From positions 62,001 through 126,000 of the forward strand of contig NZ_JAJJNF010000004.1 of NCBI RefSeq assembly GCF_021245805.1: 64,000 bases of DNA, given 5' to 3'. A model generated the notes under the pieces. That model did not search any database and was not told the DNA's origin. It saw only the letters and a program-made list of their open reading frames with translations. The translations under genes and the position numbers were made by a program. The DNA is from Mangrovimonas futianensis (lineage in GTDB: Bacteria; Bacteroidota; Bacteroidia; Flavobacteriales; Flavobacteriaceae). This document shows positions 35,808 to 45,000 of this stretch, piece by piece; position 1 is the first letter of the stretch; the number at the start of each line of letters is the position of its first letter.

Positions 35808-37900
35808 GGGTTATAAACATCAACTACATTGCCTAATTCGTCTAAAATATAAAAAATATTTGTCCCGTCAGGAAATACAACATTTAAAATACTAATATAA
35901 TTTTGTGATATTTGAGAACTCAATAACAAATCGCCATTTACAGCATTAGTTATTCGATTACTAGATAGAATCCAGGGTTGGCTCATTTGAATTCCATCTG
36001 AAGTATCACCTAAAAGTGATTGAGGATTCACGTTGTAATTAGATGTATATTTACTTTCAACAATTAAAAATTGTCCATTTGTAGTATTCTCAAAAATTCC
36101 ATCAATACCCCCGTTGGTAACCGAAGTATCATCCAAATCTATAGCTCTAGTATGCTTTGCCTCATAACCTCTTTCAAACAGCCTTACATCAGTGGTCATT
36201 TCACCAAAATTACCTTTCCTTACAGTTGAATTATTTAAATCAAGTTCAAACCAATCCACGCCATCAAGAACATTATCTATTATTTGTTTTTGTGTCTTAA
36301 ATGTATTGTCAACATATTTAACTATTAATTCTCCTGCTTGAATAAGTTCATCTCCATACTTTATCAACTTGAGACCTTTTACTAAGGCCGCTCCTGGAAT
36401 AATATCAACTAAAATAAATCCACCAGCTACCGCTCTACTAGAATCAACACCATAAAAGTCTTCTCCTGTAATTAAAATAATCACATCTTCAGCTGGCAGA
36501 AAATATCTCCCTGCAATAACTAAAGAGTTCTCTATTACTGATTCAAAAAATGAGTTTATATCGCAAGACAGACAATCTGGATCAAAACTAGGCAAACCAT
36601 ATTCATACCATTCATTCTCAGAATAGCTATACATGTAATGATATGCTTCATCCAAGGGAATATCAGATGGAGCTATAGTCAACTCGCTGGAAGGATTTAT
36701 TATTCTTGGTTGCTGAGTTGCAAAAAGAACTAAATCTTCATTGCTCATCAAATAATACATTCCTTCATTATTTGGCAATTGATATGTAGCAACATATGAC
36801 AATGCTGGATTGCCTGAATAATTACCTGTTTGACTATAATCCCAATTATCATCTGTTGTAGATCTTAACTCCAAAGTCATCAAGGCTTTTTCTAAGGCAA
36901 TGGCACATTCCTCAGAAATATTGCCCTGATTAACACTTAACACATTACATCCTTCATTGTCTAATATATAATCCAAAATAGCTTGAGCATCTATCCAATT
37001 AATTTCATTATTCAACCAATCAACAATTTCAACATCATCATTAGACAAATCCAATAGCGCACTTAAATTAAGATTTAAGTAGATACCCTGATCTATTAAA
37101 TTGGGACTAACAACAAACGGAAGGATATTACCCCCAGATGAAGAAGAGGCTCCACAAGAGCATCCAGGGTCCGGTGTTGAAGTTGTTGGTGAGGAATCCC
37201 CTCCTCCTTGGGTAACCCAAGTACAAGAATTAGATTCCAACTCCCAACTCCCTCCATTTAAGCATCTAGGATCTGTACAGTTTGCTCCATGAACTTGACC
37301 ATCATGAGGCGTAGTTTGTTCATGCCATTGCCAAGTTTCAACACATACAAACTGAGCACTTACCTTTGAAGATTGTTCTAAATCTAATTCATCAAATATT
37401 ATTGATGTAAAGGTTGTGTTTAAATTATCCAAACTTTGCAAATCTAAAGTTGAATATTCTTCCCTAGAAAAAGAGAATTCAACCATAAAAACATCATACT
37501 TACCATCACCGACATATGAAAAAACCAAATTTTCTACATGGTTATTTGCTGGATTATCACGAAAAACCAAAAAACTAAAAGAATGGTAATCACTATTAGG
37601 ATCTGTAATCAACTTTACCCAATCTGTGTTTATTGAAAACCCGTATTCTTGGTTATAAATTTCCCTAGAATATTGCTGATTAATATTGGAATTTAAATCT
37701 TCCGAAGATAAAGCATCCAGCTTTGCGACTATGTCAGGTTTATCCATCAAATCCTCTAAACTCACTATGGAATGACTATAACCATCCAATGCTTCAAATT
37801 TTTCGGTACCAAGATCTGGTTCCTCTATAGTTTGGCAACTATAAAAAGTAACAAAAAACGCAACTAAAATTAAATAAATTGATTTTTTCAAATGCTTCAT
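35804..37900 (-). CDS. Lipoprotein polymorphic toxin with C-terminal PoNe-type (PD-(D/E)xK) DNase domain
   Basis: This 698-aa protein begins with a lipoprotein signal (FYSC, Cys22) followed by acidic QTIEEPD, suggesting surface display. The middle includes a Cys-rich stretch (about 180-260), an extended region, and a hydrophobic pre-toxin-like segment (AVAGGFILVDIIPGAALVKGLKLI). The C-terminal domain starts near residue 560. KGNFGEM (562-568), then GGIDGIFE with Asp600 and LIVESKY with Glu615/Lys617, form the D...ExK nuclease signature in the arrangement of PoNe DNases of polymorphic toxins. DNA of competing cells is the inferred target. The overlapping downstream gene is the probable immunity protein. 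No T6SS gene is nearby. Confidence 0.78.
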   Translation of the reverse strand: MKHLKKSIYLILVAFFVTFYSCQTIEEPDLGTEKFEALDGYSHSIVSLEDLMDKPDIVAKLDALSSEDLNSNINQQYSREIYNQEYGFSINTDWVKLITDPNSDYHSFSFLVFRDNPANNHVENLVFSYVGDGKYDVFMVEFSFSREEYSTLDLQSLDNLNTTFTSIIFDELDLEQSSKVSAQFVCVETWQWHEQTTPHDGQVHGANCTDPRCLNGGSWELESNSCTWVTQGGGDSSPTTSTPDPGCSCGASSSSGGNILPFVVSPNLIDQGIYLNLNLSALLDLSNDDVEIVDWLNNEINWIDAQAILDYILDNEGCNVLSVNQGNISEECAIALEKALMTLELRSTTDDNWDYSQTGNYSGNPALSYVATYQLPNNEGMYYLMSNEDLVLFATQQPRIINPSSELTIAPSDIPLDEAYHYMYSYSENEWYEYGLPSFDPDCLSCDINSFFESVIENSLVIAGRYFLPAEDVIILITGEDFYGVDSSRAVAGGFILVDIIPGAALVKGLKLIKYGDELIQAGELIVKYVDNTFKTQKQIIDNVLDGVDWFELDLNNSTVRKGNFGEMTTDVRLFERGYEAKHTRAIDLDDTSVTNGGIDGIFENTTNGQFLIVESKYTSNYNVNPQSLLGDTSDGIQMSQPWILSSNRITNAVNGDLLLSSQISQNYISILNVVFPDGTNIFYILDELGNVVDVYNP

Positions 37901-38053
37901 AATTTTTAAATTAAAGGTTATTCCTCAAAACTATATAAGCAATATAATTCTTACAATACGTAGAAATACGTAATTTTACCAATTCTAGTGCACTTTATGC
38001 CGTACTCAAAAACTCAGGTCTTTTAAAATCTAATTTTACTCAAATCATATAAA

Positions 38054-38734
38054 ATGCCCAATCCATTTAAAACCAAAGAGGACATATTCCTGGAATTGGC
38101 TCATGGCTACCTAAACAACAAGGATTATTTTCTCGATCATCTTGAGTTCCTCCTAAGAGAAAATAAAGAAAAATATGGCTTTAGCAATCTTCAGTATTTG
38201 AAGAATGGAATTGAGATGGTTTTGATTGAGCTTAAGGAACTCAAAAAGAACAATTCTCCAATTAAAACACTTTCGATCGATGTATTTCAAGGAAGTTATT
38301 TAAAATCAACAGCCATTTCTAGAAATGAACTAAAAGCTCTTTTAAAGAATTTAGAAGAATTTTTTAACTCTATCAATAACAACCCAAAGTCCAAAAAACG
38401 CCCAGTACCCATTGAATCAGAGCTTAAATTAGAAGACGACTACGTTAAAGATGTTTTTAACAGCAAAAAAGCGGAAGAATTGTTTATTCAGTATTTAAAT
38501 GACCACAAAGATTATAATACTAAACATTCTGCAAATTTTAGTTTTTTATTCTACGCTATGGATAAAACAGGACTAATACACTGCACCCAACCTAGGTTTT
38601 TAAAAGAACTCTCTTGCCATAAAATCCATTTAGACCGCATAGACTCAAAACAAGCTCATACAGCAACACATCAAAAATTCATTGTATTTAAATATTTATA
38701 CAAAAATGTTTTTAACAGAGAACCAGACATTTAA
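38054..38734 (+). CDS. Unknown protein, island replication/regulation module
   Basis: This 226-aa soluble protein has no signal peptide or membrane segment. It is Lys/Asn-rich and predominantly helical (KYGFSNLQYLKNGIEMVLIELKELKKNN; SRNELKALLKNLEEFFNSINNNPK). A C-terminal segment KHSANFSFLFYAMDKTGLIHCTQPRFLKELS looks like a small winged or helical module, then a basic end. I do not recognise a family. Its place directly before an excisionase-like HTH gene and a helicase gene suggests a regulatory or replication role on the element, as with small helper genes of Bacteroidota mobilizable islands. Confidence 0.7.
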   Translation: MPNPFKTKEDIFLELAHGYLNNKDYFLDHLEFLLRENKEKYGFSNLQYLKNGIEMVLIELKELKKNNSPIKTLSIDVFQGSYLKSTAISRNELKALLKNLEEFFNSINNNPKSKKRPVPIESELKLEDDYVKDVFNSKKAEELFIQYLNDHKDYNTKHSANFSFLFYAMDKTGLIHCTQPRFLKELSCHKIHLDRIDSKQAHTATHQKFIVFKYLYKNVFNREPDI

Positions 38735-38862
38735 ATTATAATAACACAAAACCGATGCTAAAAAAGCACATTTTCTCGCTTTACTAAGCGCAATTTCTCT
38801 TCATAGCAATCAACTCGGCTAGAATACTTTTGGCTCATATTAATTTAATAATTATAAATTTT

Positions 38863-39162
38863 ATGAATAGTCAAAAAATTATTTTAAGCCAGCTTTCTTC
38901 TGACCAATTAGAAAAATTGGTTGAAGGAGTAGTGAGAAGTCAACTACATGACTTCGGTAAGTCCATTTTCATCCCAAACTCTCAAGATGAACTTCTTACA
39001 AGAGAAGAGGCAAGCAAGTTTCTAAAAATCGACCAAAGCACTCTTTATCATTGGACAAACAAAGGCAAGGTAAAAGCCTATGCCATCGGTGCAAGGAGGT
39101 ATTACAAGAAAGCAGAGTTAATAGAATGTTTAACCCCAATTTATAGCTCTAATGAAAAATAA
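38863..39162 (+). CDS. Excisionase-like helix-turn-helix protein
   Basis: This 99-aa protein contains a MerR/excisionase-type winged HTH: LLTREEASKFLKIDQSTLYHWTNKGKVKAYAIGARRYYKKAELIECL. It could act as directionality factor for the integrase or as a regulator of the replication genes. I use the ATG at 38863 (MNSQKIILSQL); the longer frame from 38830 adds a hydrophobic stretch unlike a DNA-binding protein. Its end overlaps the next gene by 11 bp. Confidence 0.85.
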   Translation: MNSQKIILSQLSSDQLEKLVEGVVRSQLHDFGKSIFIPNSQDELLTREEASKFLKIDQSTLYHWTNKGKVKAYAIGARRYYKKAELIECLTPIYSSNEK

Positions 39163-39478
39163 TGCCAAACCACAACCAGACATCATCAAAAACATCCCCA
39201 ATTTGCTATCAAAGGTATGTTATTCACTAACTGATTTATCTTTTAATCTAGTTGGTACAGGAAATTATTCTCAAATCATTGACAAATGTATTCTGGACAT
39301 AGACAAAGCTAAACGCATGGTCGAAAGAAGCCCGAAGGCCTACCTTCAAGCAATTCACAATGAAATGGAAAAACTGTACAAGGAAGATAGCTCAATTGAC
39401 ACAGCTTTAATTGAATACAATTTTAAAGAAACAGTAGGAGACAAAAAGATTGCTCATATAAAACTAACAAAAGCCTAA
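39152..39478 (+). CDS. Unknown 108-aa protein between HTH and helicase genes
   Basis: This 108-aa soluble protein has no recognised domain. It is helical and charged (YSQIIDKCILDIDKAKRMVERSPKAYLQAIHNEMEKLYKED). It overlaps the HTH gene by 11 bp and precedes the helicase gene by 7 bp, so the three are probably one operon. A replication accessory role is possible but not shown. Confidence 0.65.
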   Translation: MKNNAKPQPDIIKNIPNLLSKVCYSLTDLSFNLVGTGNYSQIIDKCILDIDKAKRMVERSPKAYLQAIHNEMEKLYKEDSSIDTALIEYNFKETVGDKKIAHIKLTKA

Positions 39479-39485
39479 TAGAAAA

Positions 39486-40679
39486 ATGAAAAATAATTAT
39501 ACCCGAATAGGTACAGAGTATTACAAAAAAGTCGTTGTTCCCTTACACAGCGGAGACAGCTACAATGCTTTAACTAGATGGAAAAAAAGCGAAATAATAA
39601 CTGATAAAGGTAAAGACTTCCTAGCAGAAATCCCCAAATTTGATGGATTTTGCTTAATTCCATCGCATAATAATTATCAACAAATAATTGGGAACTTTTA
39701 TAACCGATATGAAAGGATAGAACATCAATTCAGCGAAGGAAAATTCAATAAAACACTGGAATTTTTAAAACATATTTTTGGAGAACAATTATCCTTAGGC
39801 TTGGATTATCTAACAATATTATGGCAAAAGCCCACACATATTTTACCCATACTTTGCTTAGTTAGCTCAGACAGAAAAACAGGTAAAACAACCTTCCTAA
39901 ACTATGTAAAGCTCATATTTCAAAACAACATGACAATCAACAAAAATGAAGATTTTCGCAGCAAATTTAACTCTGATTGGGCCAATAAATTAGTTATAGC
40001 AGTGGATGAAGTCCTTCTAGACAAAAAGGAAGACAGTGAAAGACTTAAAAACCTCTCAACATCAACTACCTTTAAAATGGAATCCAAGGGGATTGACAAG
40101 GCTGAAAACCCTTTTTTCGGAAAATTTATCCTATGCTCAAATAATGAAGAAAATTTTATACGAATTGATGAATCCGAAATAAGATACTGGGTAAGAAAGA
40201 TACCGTCCCTAACTGACGATAACGAGAATCCTGATTTATTAGAAGACTTAAAAAAGGAACTCCCCTACTTTGTAAACCATTTAAACAATCGTAAAATAAC
40301 GTCCAAAAGAAGAACTCGAATGTGGTTCACAAAGGAGGAAATTTATACAGAAGCGCTATCAACTTTAGTTCATGGCAATAGATCACAATTGGATAAAGAA
40401 ATCAAGGAACTGATTTTGGATGATTTTGTCAAATTCGAGCAAGATGAAATGAAATACTCATTGTCTGATTTAGTTGAAAAACTGACCAAAAACAATATCA
40501 GAGTTTCAACTTCAAAAGTTTCAGAGGTTGTAAAGAAAATTTTCAAAGTTGAAAGCAAAAATGGCTCTTACCCAAAATACCACTTAACGATTAACCCAAT
40601 AAATAATTCCTATTTCGTAGAGTGTACAAATATCAAGGGAAGATACTATACGTTTAACAGAAAAGACTTTTTCATCTAA
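39486..40679 (+). CDS. SF3-helicase-like replication protein (DUF5906/D5-type)
   Basis: This 397-aa protein contains a superfamily 3 helicase ATPase: Walker A SSDRKTGKTTF (Gly133-Lys134-Thr135), a Walker B-like LVIAVDEVLL about 45 residues on, and a sensor-like FGKFILCSNNEENFIRID with the following Arg-rich segment RYWVRKIPSL. The region after it (MWFTKEEIYTEALSTLVHGNR) looks like a winged-helix tail. The N-terminal third may be a degenerate primase portion. SF3 helicases drive replication of phages, plasmids and integrated islands, so this is the likely replication initiator. The gene-free repeat array downstream is a candidate origin. Confidence 0.8.
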   Translation: MKNNYTRIGTEYYKKVVVPLHSGDSYNALTRWKKSEIITDKGKDFLAEIPKFDGFCLIPSHNNYQQIIGNFYNRYERIEHQFSEGKFNKTLEFLKHIFGEQLSLGLDYLTILWQKPTHILPILCLVSSDRKTGKTTFLNYVKLIFQNNMTINKNEDFRSKFNSDWANKLVIAVDEVLLDKKEDSERLKNLSTSTTFKMESKGIDKAENPFFGKFILCSNNEENFIRIDESEIRYWVRKIPSLTDDNENPDLLEDLKKELPYFVNHLNNRKITSKRRTRMWFTKEEIYTEALSTLVHGNRSQLDKEIKELILDDFVKFEQDEMKYSLSDLVEKLTKNNIRVSTSKVSEVVKKIFKVESKNGSYPKYHLTINPINNSYFVECTNIKGRYYTFNRKDFFI

Positions 40680-40839
40680 CTCCTGTTGATTTGTTGACAA
40701 AACCACATCAATTACCACTCACCAAAAGCGCTTGTGTGCTACACTTTTTCAACAATACATCAACATGAGCCAATTTCAACACCAATTAACAGCCAATCTT
40801 AAATTATAACTTTTACATTAGGCTAGCCCTTGTGAGATT
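40680..40839. other. Gene-free stretch after the helicase gene
   Basis: No frame of note. It contains TTGTTGA/CATCAAC-type short motifs but no clear structure. It leads directly into the ~96-bp repeat array. Confidence 0.5.
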
Positions 40840-41500
40840 ATAGAGCCACAAACAACCGACGTTACTTTTCTTTGCTGCAATGGTTATCTATAAGCCCTGT
40901 GGCATAACAACCACCCAGCCACGGTTCCAAACCGAAAACCAACCAAAAACACAACCATATAGTCGTGGTTCCTAATCGAAAACCAACCAAAGCAACAGAT
41001 TTTTTTTACGTTGCTGCAATGGTTACCCATAATTTACAGGGTAAAAGAACCATTTAGTTGCGATTACAAACCGAAAAACCAACCAAAGCAACCGAAATTA
41101 TTATTCGTTGCGGCAATGCTTTCCTATTAACCACATGGCACAACAACCATATAGCCAAGGTCCCGAACCGAAAACCAACCAAAAAGGCAACGGTTTTTTA
41201 CGTTGCTGCAATGCTTACCTATTTGCCCATGCCATTACAAACATATAGCTGTGGTTCCTAACAGAAAACCAACCAAAGTAACAGGATTTTTTACGTTGTT
41301 GCAATGGTTACCTATAAATGAAGGTTAAATTAACCATATAGCTCAATTCACAACCCTAAAAACCAACATAAGCAACGAAAATCATTTTTCGTTTCTGTAA
41401 TGCTCATCCATAATTTCTAGGATAAAAGAACCATATTGTTGCAGTTACAAACCAAAAAAACCAATCAAAGCAACGGATTTTTTTTCGTTGCTTACTTAAT
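40840..41500. repeat. Seven degenerate ~96-bp tandem repeats, each with a conserved hairpin
   Basis: An anchor like GTTGCTGCAATGGTTACC recurs at 40872, 41011, 41108, 41203, 41296, 41392 and (truncated) 41488. Steps are 97, 95, 93, 96 and 96 bp; the first step is 139 bp because of an extra partial copy. Before each anchor lies ACCGAAAACCAACCAAAGCAAC and a T-rich loop, so AGCAACG pairs with CGTTGCT across every junction. Several units vary on both sides of the stem: CGAA with TTCG at 41092-41106, and CGAAAA with TTTTCG at 41376-41391. The middle of each unit is variable. There is no coding potential. This could be a replication origin, a non-coding RNA array, or an unrecognised repeat family. 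Confidence 0.8.
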
Positions 41501-41912
41501 TAGATTCAAATCTTGCTACCCAATACCACCATTAATTAGTAGCTCTTAGTTAGGAAAGATCACTATAGGCAATTCAATGAATTTATAACTAATTATGAAT
41601 TGAACCCCGCTCTTTAAATTCTTCAAAAAATTTAATACACTGCCTTAGGCATCCATTTATAATAACCTTAACTAAAAGATAATTTATCGTCGATCCGATG
41701 TTGAATACACACACAAGCATAACACATTGAATTGCAAATATCTAACCTAAATATCAACAATCAACACGAAATAATGCAACCTTAAAATTAAACAAGAAAA
41801 ATCAATTAAATAAGAGTTTACAATCAATACAATTTGACCATGTAAAAGATTAGTTATTGTTTATTTATTATAAACAATTATATTTAAGGTCTCTCCTAAG
41901 AAAAAATGAAAA
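41501..41912. other. Gene-free AT-rich region between the repeat array and tracrRNA
   Basis: No gene is supported. The only marked structure is an inverted repeat of 9-bp arms (ATTGTTTAT at 41856-41864 and ATAAACAAT at 41870-41878), too AT-rich to interpret. Confidence 0.5.
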
Positions 41913-42000
41913 TAAAAAAGTCCTACCGAAGCAGGACTAAAGATTTTCATCTACGGCATATAGCCTTATTGTGATAAGATTAGAGATTAGAAATTCTTTT
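41913..42000 (-). ncRNA. tracrRNA of the type II-C system
   Basis: Read on the minus strand, the anti-repeat (41993 to 41969) pairs with repeat positions 2-26, with a two-base internal mismatch at repeat positions 9-10 and two G-U pairs. This gives the lower stem, bulge and upper stem expected for Cas9 guides. It is followed by a nexus-like AAGGC-TATAT-GCCGT hairpin, a small AGAT-GAAA-ATCT hairpin (41941-41952), and a terminator AGTCCT...AGGACT with T-run (41938-41914). The 5' end is not defined. It runs divergently from cas9, whose ATG is only 48 bp from the anti-repeat. The pairing fixes crRNA transcription as plus strand. Confidence 0.88.
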
Positions 42001-42041
42001 CACATCTCAAATATATAAAAACTAAACGAACTGACTATAAC

Positions 42042-45000
42042 ATGACAAAAATTTTAGGCTTAGACTTGGGTACCAATAGTATTGGTTGGGCACTCATTGA
42101 GAATAACAAAATATTAGGATTAGGTAGCCGCATTTTTCCTATTGGCGTAGTGAACCCAGGTGAGGGAGACAATGAAATGTCTAAAAATGCGAGCCGTACT
42201 GATGCTAGAGGCACAAGACGACAATTTTTTAGAAGACGGCTCAGAAAGAAAATGCTGTTAAAGATTCTTTCAGACCATGATATGTGTCCGCTATCAAAAA
42301 CGGACTTTGAGCACTGGAAGGAAACGAAACGCTTTCCTGAAGGGAAATTGGCAGAATGGTTTGCTATGAATCCTTATGAGATACGTCATAAGGGGCTCTC
42401 TGAGAAATTAGAACTAGAAGAATTAGGTCGTTTGTTATATCATTTGATTCAGAGGCGAGGGTTTTTAAGTAATAGTAGAAAAAGCGGTAAAGATGACGGT
42501 ACAATCTTTAAAGGAAAACCTAAAGAAGGAAAGATAGGTATAGATGAAACAAGAGAAAGTATTCAAGACAAAACATTGGGCTCTTATTTGTATGAAATCG
42601 CACCTAGAGAAAATGAACCATACCAAGACGGCTTAGAGCGCATTCGAAACAGATACACTACCAGACAGATGTACGTAGATGAGTTTGAACAGATTTGGGA
42701 TAAACAAGCCTCTTATCACCCAGAATTAACAAACGATCTTAAGGCCAAGGTTGGTGGAAGAAAATTAGACGGTTATAATGTCGACGGGATACTTTTTCAT
42801 CAAAGACCTTTAAAATCCCAAAAACATTTGGTAGGCAATTGTACATTTGAACCAAGTAAAACCAAATGCCCTATTAGTGCCATCCCTTTTGAACTGTTTC
42901 GCATTTACCAATGGGTAAATACCGTTGAATGCAATGGGCAGAAAATAAGTCAAGAGGAAAGAACGGAAATGATTCAAGTATTGCTCAAAAAAGAAAAGCC
43001 CGCATTCAAGGAACTTCAAAAGGCAATAGGTAAGAGTGAAGCCCATTACAAATTCAATTACAAAGCAGAGGACAAAATAGTAGGCACTCATACCATTTCC
43101 AACTTGTCCCATAAAAAGTTTTTCGGCTCATCATGGTTTGAAAAGACCGAAAAGGAGCAAGAAGAAATTTGGCACATACTTTATTTTTTTGATAACAAAG
43201 ACTTATTACAAAAGTATGCCATGGAGCATTGGGGCTTTGACAATAACAAAGCAATGGCCATAGCAAACTTCAACCTTAAAGACGGGTACAGTAGTTTAAG
43301 CAGGAAAGCCATTTCCAACATATTACCATTTCTTGAAAGAGGTTTTAACTATGATGTAGCAGTTGTTTTAGGTGGTATTAAGAATGCCATTGGTAAAGAT
43401 TGGCAAGAACTCCCAGAAGAAGATAAGCAGTTTTTACGGGACAATGTTCCAGACATCGTTAGATCTGGAATAAAAGGAGGCTTTATAGAAGACCTAAAGA
43501 AACTATTAAAGAAGGAATTTGGATTGTCAGAGAAGCAATTAAAAAAACTGTACCACCATTCAACAAATATCCAATCAAATGATAAAGTTGCCAAACTACC
43601 AATTGGAGCCGAAGCAGACAAACAAATACAGCAGTTACGAAATCCTATTGTGGTTACAGCATTATTTGAGTTAAGAAAGTTGGTGAATGAACTCATCGAT
43701 ACCTATGGCACCATTAATGAAATAAAAGTAGAAATGGCAAGAGACCTTAAGGTATCAAAAAGCAAACGCAATAAAATTCGATTAGAGCAACAAAGGCTGG
43801 AAAGAGAAAACGATAGGGTAAAAGCAGAAGTAGAAAAATACACAAAAATAACACATGAAAATATTCTAAAATACAAATTGTGGGAAGAGTGTAAAAATAC
43901 TTGCCCTTATACAGGGAGGCAAATACCTATAGCAGAGCTCTTTACAGGGCAATGGCAAATAGAACACATCCATCCATGGAGTAGATCCCTAAACGATAGT
44001 TTTATGAATAAAACACTTTGTGAGGCCAACGAGAACAGAAACAAAGGAAATAAAACACCGTTTGAATATTATGGAAATGATGAGGCAAACTGGGCTGCAA
44101 TAAAAGAACGAGCTCTCAAACTCTTTGCAGATACAAAACAATACCCTAATGCATACCAAAAGTTCAAGAGGTTTGTGCAACAAAAATTTGAAGATGATTT
44201 CACCACCCGTCAGCTCAATGATACGCGCTATATAAGTCGAGAAGCAAAAGAGTATTTAAAACAAATCTGTGATAAAGTTACAGTAGCTCCAGGACAGATG
44301 ACCTCAAACCTAAGACATTATTGGGGGCTTAATAGCGTACTAAATGATGAAAACCAAAAAACAAGAGAAGACCACAGGCATCATGCCATTGATGCTTTGG
44401 TGATGGCCTGTAGTAAAATAAGCTACCTTCAAGAGCTTAGCCGGTGGAATCGTTATGATAGGCAAGGAGAGTTAAGAAACTTTCCACTTCCTTGGGCTGG
44501 TTTCCGTTATCATACAGAACAAGCCGTTGAGCAAATTTTGGTGTCCCACAAAAAGCAAAAAAACGTCATCACCAAAAGATACTTCAAGACAGAAAAAAAC
44601 GGAGAGACTTTTAAAAACTTGGGTGTAGCAGCAAGAGGCCAGCTGCATAAAGAAACTGTGTTTGGTAAGCGGTCGGCGCCTTATAGTGAAGAAGCCTTCC
44701 ATATACGCAAACCCATAGACAGTCTATCCACAGAAAAACAATTGGAAAAAGTAGTGGATGAAAAAATAAAGGAATTGATTTTTAAAAGAATACACCATTT
44801 AGGTGGTTTCGTAAAAGGAAAAATACCAGAAGGAACCTTCTTTATTGTTGATGAGGAAGGAGTCAAGCAACCACAAATTTTCCTCCCTAATAAAAATGGA
44901 AAACCTGTACCAGTCAAAAAAGTGCGAATGAAAGAAAACATTGGTGGTGCGGAACAGCTTAAAGATAATATAAATCAATGGGTAAACCCTAGGAATAACC

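Noticed and set aside
35804..37900. T6SS or type IX secretion cargo as the route for the PoNe-type toxin
   Set aside because: No VgrG/PAAR/marker domain, no type IX C-terminal sorting domain and no secretion genes nearby; a lipoprotein signal is the only export feature.
41058..41261. Open frame of 67 codons within the ~96-bp repeats
   Set aside because: It follows the repeat units, has no start context, and other units are not open in the same frame.
41856..41878. Inverted repeat ATTGTTTAT/ATAAACAAT as a terminator or origin element
   Set aside because: No GC in the stem beyond one pair and no flanking T-run of note; chance is likely in this AT-rich gap.
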